From assembly GCA_902620895.1 (NCBI GenBank), contig CACNJU010000002.1:56818-120817 (forward strand): a stretch of 64,000 nucleotides of DNA, in the 5' to 3' direction. This stretch comes from an uncultured Prochlorococcus sp. (GTDB taxonomy: Bacteria > Cyanobacteriota > Cyanobacteriia > PCC-6307 > Cyanobiaceae). The position numbers were made by a program, and so were the translations under genes. Under the pieces are notes generated by a model. It did no database searches. It saw only the letters and a list, made by a program, of their open reading frames with translations, and was not told the DNA's origin. Below, one piece after another: positions 59,384 through 64,000 of the stretch (position 1 is its first letter; the number at the start of each line of letters is the position of its first letter).

Positions 59384-59878
59384 TTATCTTTTTAGTGCAG
59401 AGTTGATTTCTTTTTTTATGCTTTTTTGTTTTTCATCTTGTCGTTTGTCATGTAATTTTTTCCCTTTACCAACTCCAATAGTTAGTTTTATCCATGAGCC
59501 TTTTAAATAAAGAGATAATGGGACAATAGTCATTCCTTTTTTTTCAGTATTAGATTTCATTTTTATTATTTCTTTTTTATGTAGTAGCAATTTTCTGTTT
59601 CTTAGTGGATCATGATTAAAGAAAGACCCCACATTTTTATGTGGTGAAATGTGAACATTTAATAATAAGATCTCACCATCTCTGAATGAACAGTATCCGT
59701 CTCTTAAATTTGCTTTTCCGTTTCTAATGGACTTTACTTCAGTCCCTAAAAGCTCAATTCCAGCTTCGATTGTTTCAGATATTGCATATTGAAATTTTGC
59801 ATATCTATTATCAGCTAGAAGTTTAAAATTATTTGCTTTATTAGTATTTTTTTTCACTTTGCTTGAATTTTTTGCCAT
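59384..59878 (-). CDS. smpB: SsrA-binding protein SmpB
   Basis: Binds tmRNA and brings it to stalled ribosomes. 164 residues: Lys/Asn-rich leader, then the beta-barrel ([88 protein letters not shown]) and a basic C-terminal tail that enters the mRNA channel. The tmRNA gene is not in the window. Confidence 0.96.
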   Translation of the reverse strand: MAKNSSKVKKNTNKANNFKLLADNRYAKFQYAISETIEAGIELLGTEVKSIRNGKANLRDGYCSFRDGEILLLNVHISPHKNVGSFFNHDPLRNRKLLLHKKEIIKMKSNTEKKGMTIVPLSLYLKGSWIKLTIGVGKGKKLHDKRQDEKQKSIKKEINSALKR

Positions 59879-59931
59879 TTTAGTTGTAAAAAAATCTTTC
59901 TACCCAGAACAATTGCAATTAACCTTTCATT

Positions 59932-60990
59932 ATGGCAATAATTTCTTCTAATATAGGCGATAATGACTTTTCTTTTCGTAAAAAAGAACTTAGGCTAGTT
60001 GATTCAAAAAATATTCCAGAAGAAAAGAGAAATAATAATTTGAACTTAGCCCGGCCTCTTAATTTAAAAGAATTTATTGGCCAAGAACAACTTAAATCTT
60101 CTTTAAGAATAGCTATAGATGCTTCAATTATTAGAAAAGAACCTTTGGAGCATACTCTTTTATATGGACAGCCTGGTCTAGGTAAGACTACTCTTGCTTT
60201 TTTGATAGCCCACGAATTGAATACAAAATGTAGGATTGCGACTGCACCAGCAATTGAAAGACCAAGAGATATTGTAGGTTTACTTCTTGGATTAAAAGAA
60301 GGTGAAGTTTTATTTATTGATGAGATACATCGCTTAAATAGGTTAACTGAAGAGTTGTTATATTCTGCAATGGAGGATTTTAGACTTGACTTAACTATGG
60401 GAGCTAATAGAGGAGCCCGTTGTAGAACAATTAATCTTCCTAGGTTTACTCTGATTGGTGCGACAACTAAATTAGCCTCAATAAGTGCACCTCTAAGAGA
60501 TAGATTTGGGATATCTCAGAAAATTGAATTCTATACATGTGATGAATTAAAACAAATTATTGTTAATTTCTCCCGATTAATAAACCTCAATTTAGAAGAT
60601 CAAGCATCTTATGATTTGGCAAAAATATCTCGAGGAACTCCAAGAATTGCTTTAAGATTATTAAGAAGAGTTAGAGATTATGCTCAAGTTGTTATGAAAA
60701 CTAATACTATCTCAGTTAATTTAATAAAAAAAGCTTTAAATTCTTACCAAATAGACGAAAAAGGATTGGATTCTTTAGATAGAAACTATTTATCTTTTCT
60801 TAACCAAAACAATAATATACCAACTGGCCTTGATTCAATTGCATCTGGGTTGGGCGATGATCCTTCAATGTTAGAATTTGTAGTTGAGCCATATCTTATT
60901 AAAATTGGTTTTCTCACGAGAACTCCTCGAGGAAGATTGCTTACTGCTTTAGGAAAAAAGTACATTGATTCAAAAGATGATAACTTTTAA
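59932..60990 (+). CDS. ruvB: Holliday junction branch-migration helicase RuvB
   Basis: AAA+ motor moving Holliday junctions with RuvA. 352 residues: [14 protein letters not shown] (41-54), Walker [10 protein letters not shown] (79-87), Walker [11 protein letters not shown] (128-137), sensor 1 [10 protein letters not shown], arginine finger region LRDRFG, and the C-terminal winged helix ([14 protein letters not shown]). Divergent from smpB (53 bp). Its 3' end overlaps the following gene start by 14 bp. Confidence 0.97.
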   Translation: MAIISSNIGDNDFSFRKKELRLVDSKNIPEEKRNNNLNLARPLNLKEFIGQEQLKSSLRIAIDASIIRKEPLEHTLLYGQPGLGKTTLAFLIAHELNTKCRIATAPAIERPRDIVGLLLGLKEGEVLFIDEIHRLNRLTEELLYSAMEDFRLDLTMGANRGARCRTINLPRFTLIGATTKLASISAPLRDRFGISQKIEFYTCDELKQIIVNFSRLINLNLEDQASYDLAKISRGTPRIALRLLRRVRDYAQVVMKTNTISVNLIKKALNSYQIDEKGLDSLDRNYLSFLNQNNNIPTGLDSIASGLGDDPSMLEFVVEPYLIKIGFLTRTPRGRLLTALGKKYIDSKDDNF

Positions 60991-61765
60991 AAAAGTTAAG
61001 GTATGTTTTTTATTAATTTTTATTTTTTTCAATATTTTTTATATTGCGCCATGCTATTCATTATCTTCGAGAGAGGATTTGTTTAAAAATGCGTTAGATC
61101 TTAGTTCAGGCGGAAAATTTAATCTCGCTTTACAAGAATGGAATCAATATCTCGATTCTTATCCTGATGATGCTGCAGGTTTTAGCAATAGAGGAAATGT
61201 AAGACTTGTTGTAGGAGATGTTAAGGGATCAATAGATGATCAAAATAAGGCAATAAGTTTGAATCCTAGTGAAATAGATCCTTACATTAACAGGGGGATT
61301 GCTGAGGAAGCATTGGGTTTATGGTCGCAAGCGAAAAAGGATTATATGTTCGTTATTTCCCTAGATAGTGAAAATTTCTCTGCATTATATAATTTAGCTA
61401 ACGTCGAAGGATCTACATCCCATTGGGATAAAGCAAAAGATTTATTCTCAAAAGCCGCTTTTTATAATCCAGGATTTGCCATGGCTAGGTCAAGTTTGGC
61501 GTTAGCAGATTTCCAGTTGGGAAATATTGATGAAGCTGAAAAAGAATTAATAAAGTTAATTAGACGTTATCCAACTTTTGCAGATGCTAGGGCAGCTTTA
61601 ACAGCTTTGAATTGGTCTAATGGTGAGGCTGGTAAAGCAGAGAGTAATTGGATAGCGGTCACTGAATTAGATCCTAGATATAGTGATGAAGAATGGTTAA
61701 AAAAAATAAGAAGATGGCCTCCTCAACCAATTAAAGATTTAATGAATTTTATTGATTTAAAATAA
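60977..61765 (+). CDS. Exported TPR protein
   Basis: 262 residues from the ATG at 60977 (a TTG at 60965 would add four). N-terminal signal sequence with a hydrophobic core ([16 protein letters not shown]) and a following Cys (CYS), so a lipoprotein anchor is possible though the lipobox is not canonical. Then five TPR-type repeats ([54 protein letters not shown] and so on). Likely a lumenal or periplasmic scaffold of the kind used in photosystem or envelope assembly. Overlaps ruvB by 14 bp. Confidence 0.8.
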   Translation: MITFKKVKVCFLLIFIFFNIFYIAPCYSLSSREDLFKNALDLSSGGKFNLALQEWNQYLDSYPDDAAGFSNRGNVRLVVGDVKGSIDDQNKAISLNPSEIDPYINRGIAEEALGLWSQAKKDYMFVISLDSENFSALYNLANVEGSTSHWDKAKDLFSKAAFYNPGFAMARSSLALADFQLGNIDEAEKELIKLIRRYPTFADARAALTALNWSNGEAGKAESNWIAVTELDPRYSDEEWLKKIRRWPPQPIKDLMNFIDLK

Positions 61766-61768
61766 GTA

Positions 61769-62953
61769 ATGAACAGAGATCAGTTACATAAAAAAATTGA
61801 TTCGTTTAATGATGAACTAATTAACTTAAGAAGACATATCCATGAACATCCGGAATTAAGTGGACTTGAAAATCAAACAGCGATCTTGATCAGTGGTTTT
61901 TTAAAAGATATTGGTTGGAATGTTAGAGAATCTATAGGTAGGACTGGAGTTATAGCTGATTTTGGCCCCCTAGATAAAGGTATTATAGGTTTAAGAGTGG
62001 ATATGGATGCTTTGCCAATATTTGAGGAAACTAAATTAAGTTTTTCTTCAAAAGTAGATGGTGTTATGCATGCCTGTGGTCACGATTTGCATATCTCGAT
62101 TGGATTGGGTGTCGCAAAAATTATTAAGGATTTAAAACTAAATTTTGGGATTCGGATAATTTTTCAGCCTGCTGAAGAAATTGCGAGTGGAGCTAGATGG
62201 ATGATTAAGGATGGTGCAACTAATGGTTTAACCCATATTTTGGGAGTTCATGTCTACCCCGATTTATCCGTAGGGACTATTGGCATTAAAGAGGGAAGTT
62301 TAACTGCAGCTGCCGGAGAACTTAATGTTGAGATTAAAGGAAAATCAGGCCATGGTGCTCGACCTCATGAAGGAGTTGATGCTATTTGGGCGGCCTCAAA
62401 AGTTATCTCGGGAATTCAAGAATCAATAACACGGAAGTTAGACCCTCTAGATCCAGCAGTAATAACTTTTGGGAAAATAAATGGTGGCAATGCATTCAAT
62501 GTTCTCGCAGAAAAGGTTAATTTAATTGGTACTGTTAGATGCACTAATCGTAATGTATTTAAGAATATTGGTAATTGGCTCAATGAAAATATCACTTCTT
62601 TAGCTAATAGTTGCGGAGCTGAAGCAAAAGTAAGATTTAGAGAAATCACTCCGGCAGTTAATAATAATCCTGAAATTAATAGAGTCCTCAGAGATTCGGG
62701 AATTAAGGTTTTGGGTCAAAAAAATGTAATCGAATTACAAAAACCATCATTAGGAGCTGAGGATTTCGCTGAATTCTTAAATGAAATTCCTGGAGCTATG
62801 TTTAGGCTTGGGGTTTCTAGTTCCAATGGATGTGCTCCTCTTCATAGTTCTAAATTTGATCCGGATGAAAGAGCTATTGCTGTTGGAATTAAAGTCTTAA
62901 CAGAATCCATAGTAAAATTAAACAATGAAAAAATTAATACTATTGGCAAATGA
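61769..62953 (+). CDS. M20-family amidohydrolase
   Basis: 394-residue zinc hydrolase of the IAA-amino acid / hippurate hydrolase type. Metal-binding residues: C103 and H105 in HACGHD, E136/E137 in PAEE, the histidine of GVHVYP (about 161) and the late HSSKFD (about 363). The dimerisation domain lies at about 180-295 (IKGKSGHGARPHEGVDA). It removes acyl groups from N-acyl amino acids or peptides; the substrate is unknown. Follows the TPR gene by 3 bp and overlaps the next gene by 4 bp. Confidence 0.9.
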   Translation: MNRDQLHKKIDSFNDELINLRRHIHEHPELSGLENQTAILISGFLKDIGWNVRESIGRTGVIADFGPLDKGIIGLRVDMDALPIFEETKLSFSSKVDGVMHACGHDLHISIGLGVAKIIKDLKLNFGIRIIFQPAEEIASGARWMIKDGATNGLTHILGVHVYPDLSVGTIGIKEGSLTAAAGELNVEIKGKSGHGARPHEGVDAIWAASKVISGIQESITRKLDPLDPAVITFGKINGGNAFNVLAEKVNLIGTVRCTNRNVFKNIGNWLNENITSLANSCGAEAKVRFREITPAVNNNPEINRVLRDSGIKVLGQKNVIELQKPSLGAEDFAEFLNEIPGAMFRLGVSSSNGCAPLHSSKFDPDERAIAVGIKVLTESIVKLNNEKINTIGK

Positions 62954-63165
62954 AAATTAATAAAAGATATATCTTATCTTTTGTAGCTCCTTTCATGATT
63001 TTTATATCTGCCATCGGATTAATATTTAGGGATAATTCCAAGAAGATTTTTTATTTACCTATTGGCTTAATGGGGATTGTAATTATTTTGGAGAGGGGTA
63101 TGAGCAGACAATTGGATAGAAAAAATATTTTAAAAAAGATAAAGTCTTATCAAAAAAATAAATAA
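62950..63165 (+). CDS. Small membrane protein
   Basis: 71 residues with two predicted transmembrane helices (about 7-25 and 34-50) and a strongly basic C-terminus (RQLDRKNILKKIKSYQKNK), so the ends are probably cytosolic. No recognised family. Translationally coupled to the M20 gene through ATGA, suggesting that both products act together or simply share a transcript. Confidence 0.65.
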   Translation: MKINKRYILSFVAPFMIFISAIGLIFRDNSKKIFYLPIGLMGIVIILERGMSRQLDRKNILKKIKSYQKNK

Positions 63166-63233
63166 AACAATTTTATTTATTTTCACGCAATTTGAGATGA
63201 CTTATTTTTAGAAAAGAGCTATTAATAAGATAA

Positions 63234-63325
63234 ATACTAGGGGTGCTAAGAAATTTAACTTAGCTGAGATCATACCCTTTGAACCTGAATCATTAATTTC
63301 GATGCAGGGAAGTTGAGATTTGATC
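63234..63325 (+). promoter_or_regulatory. TPP riboswitch (THI element) upstream of thiC
   Basis: Conserved THI segments in order: GGGGTGC (63240-63246), GCTGAGATCATACCC (63263-63277), GAACCTGA (63281-63288), and the closing GCAGGGAAGTTGAGA (63304-63318). These correspond to P2/J2-3 pyrimidine-sensing (CTGAGA) and the P4-P5 pyrophosphate-sensing (ACCTGA) parts. Thiamine pyrophosphate binding should repress thiC; only 38 nt separate it from the ATG and there is no clear terminator stem, so translational control is more likely. Outer limits are approximate. Confidence 0.93.
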
Positions 63326-63362
63326 AAACTTTAGTAATAACACTTTTAAAAATTAAGAAATT

Positions 63363-64000
63363 ATGAGAAGTTCTTGGATTAAGCCTCGCCTTGGGAAAGA
63401 CAATGTAACTCAGATGAACTTTGCGAGAAATGGATATATCACTGAAGAAATGGATTTTGTTGCTAAAAAAGAGAATCTTCCTTCTTCTTTAATAATGGAA
63501 GAAGTGGCAAGAGGAAGATTAATTATTCCAGCTAATATTAATCATTTGAATCTTGAGCCAATGTCTATAGGTATTGCTTCTAGATGCAAAGTTAATGCCA
63601 ATATTGGTGCTTCCCCTAATGCAAGTGATATCAATGAAGAAGTAGAAAAGCTCAAACTTGCTGTTAAATATGGTGCTGATACGGTTATGGATCTTTCTAC
63701 GGGAGGAGTAAATTTAGATGAAGTCCGACAAGCAATAATTCAAGAATCTCCTGTTCCCATAGGAACTGTTCCTGTTTATCAAGCTTTAGAAAGTGTTCAT
63801 GGTTCTATAGATAGACTAACAGAAGACGATTTTCTTCATATTATTGAAAAACATTGTCAGCAGGGCGTAGATTATCAAACTATTCATGCTGGTCTATTAA
63901 TAGAGCATTTGCCAAAAGTTAAAGGAAGAATTACTGGAATTGTCAGTAGAGGGGGAGGTATTTTAGCCCAATGGATGTTACATCATTTTAAACAAAATCC
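63363..64000 (+). CDS. thiC: Phosphomethylpyrimidine synthase ThiC, N-terminal part (cut by window edge)
   Basis: Radical-SAM enzyme that rearranges aminoimidazole ribotide to the pyrimidine moiety of thiamine. The first 212 residues are visible, starting [24 protein letters not shown], with the barrel sequences [16 protein letters not shown] (about 71-86), [14 protein letters not shown] (about 103-116), [13 protein letters not shown] and [10 protein letters not shown]. It is the short form lacking the N-terminal extension of E. coli ThiC. The [4Fe-4S] Cys cluster lies in the missing C-terminus. Preceded by a TPP riboswitch. Confidence 0.96.
   Translation, partial: MRSSWIKPRLGKDNVTQMNFARNGYITEEMDFVAKKENLPSSLIMEEVARGRLIIPANINHLNLEPMSIGIASRCKVNANIGASPNASDINEEVEKLKLAVKYGADTVMDLSTGGVNLDEVRQAIIQESPVPIGTVPVYQALESVHGSIDRLTEDDFLHIIEKHCQQGVDYQTIHAGLLIEHLPKVKGRITGIVSRGGGILAQWMLHHFKQN

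Overview
The window looks like a chromosomal segment of a high-light Prochlorococcus (marine picocyanobacterium). The evidence is a very AT-rich sequence, tiny intergenic gaps, cyanobacterial marker genes (photosystem II psbZ, the response regulator rpaB, sulfolipid genes sqdB/sqdX, a Ycf23/DUF561 protein, a four-ACT-domain aspartokinase, a group 2 sigma factor) and compact, single-copy housekeeping gene content. I see no insertion sequence, prophage, CRISPR array, rRNA operon or plasmid-type region. No stretch over 300 bp lacks a gene; the largest gaps (63166-63362, 56569-56745, 37197-37369, 10348-10517, 43541-43689, 35206-35346) hold a TPP riboswitch or promoter-like sequence and are described below.

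Layout. 1-7.6 kb: 5' part of dnaB, rplI and a delta-9 desaturase on the minus strand, then a plus-strand run of an unknown helical protein, an aluminium-resistance/methionine-gamma-lyase-like PLP enzyme, gcvH and gcvP. 7.7-12.5 kb: a small basic protein, then minus-strand sulfolipid synthesis (sqdX, sqdB), thiG, a TPR protein, rplT and rpmI. 12.5-15.4 kb: a SpoIID-domain envelope protein and a membrane GT2 glycosyltransferase. 15.4-21 kb: minus-strand dnaX, clpX, clpP, tig (protein quality control). 21-26 kb: asd-dapA (lysine pathway), rnj, and convergent tilS. 26-35 kb: ycf23-like, uvrB, convergent lysC and holA, cobH, convergent mutS. 35-43.5 kb: psbZ, ribH, tRNA-Gly, NTF2-like protein, GNAT, secA, cysE with a GntR regulator, infC, miaA. 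43.6-50 kb: gyrB, an SH3-like exported protein, a pair of CrcB fluoride-channel halves, mgtE, a group 2 sigma factor, a hydrolase. 50-57.5 kb: fructokinase, tsaE, ahcY, dedA, ssb, mreBCD, rpaB. 57.5-64 kb: lysS, small proteins, smpB, ruvB, a TPR lipoprotein-like gene, an M20 hydrolase, and a TPP riboswitch driving the start of thiC (cut by the window end).

The genes are overwhelmingly core metabolism and information processing. I did not find a clear new defence or mobile system. The most interesting signals are regulatory or architectural: a 25-bp perfect inverted repeat over the gyrB promoter, an inverted pair of TATGAT boxes forming a probable divergent holA/cobH promoter, an A8 tract in dnaX placed where slippage would make a gamma-sized product, a GntR regulator coupled to cysE with a palindrome in front of it, complementary degeneracy in the two CrcB halves, and a repeat-generated Lys/Thr tail on trigger factor. 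Several annotated starts were moved to internal codons (rplI, uvrB, ssb, mreB, rpaB, the TPR gene after ruvB) on the basis of family N-termini.
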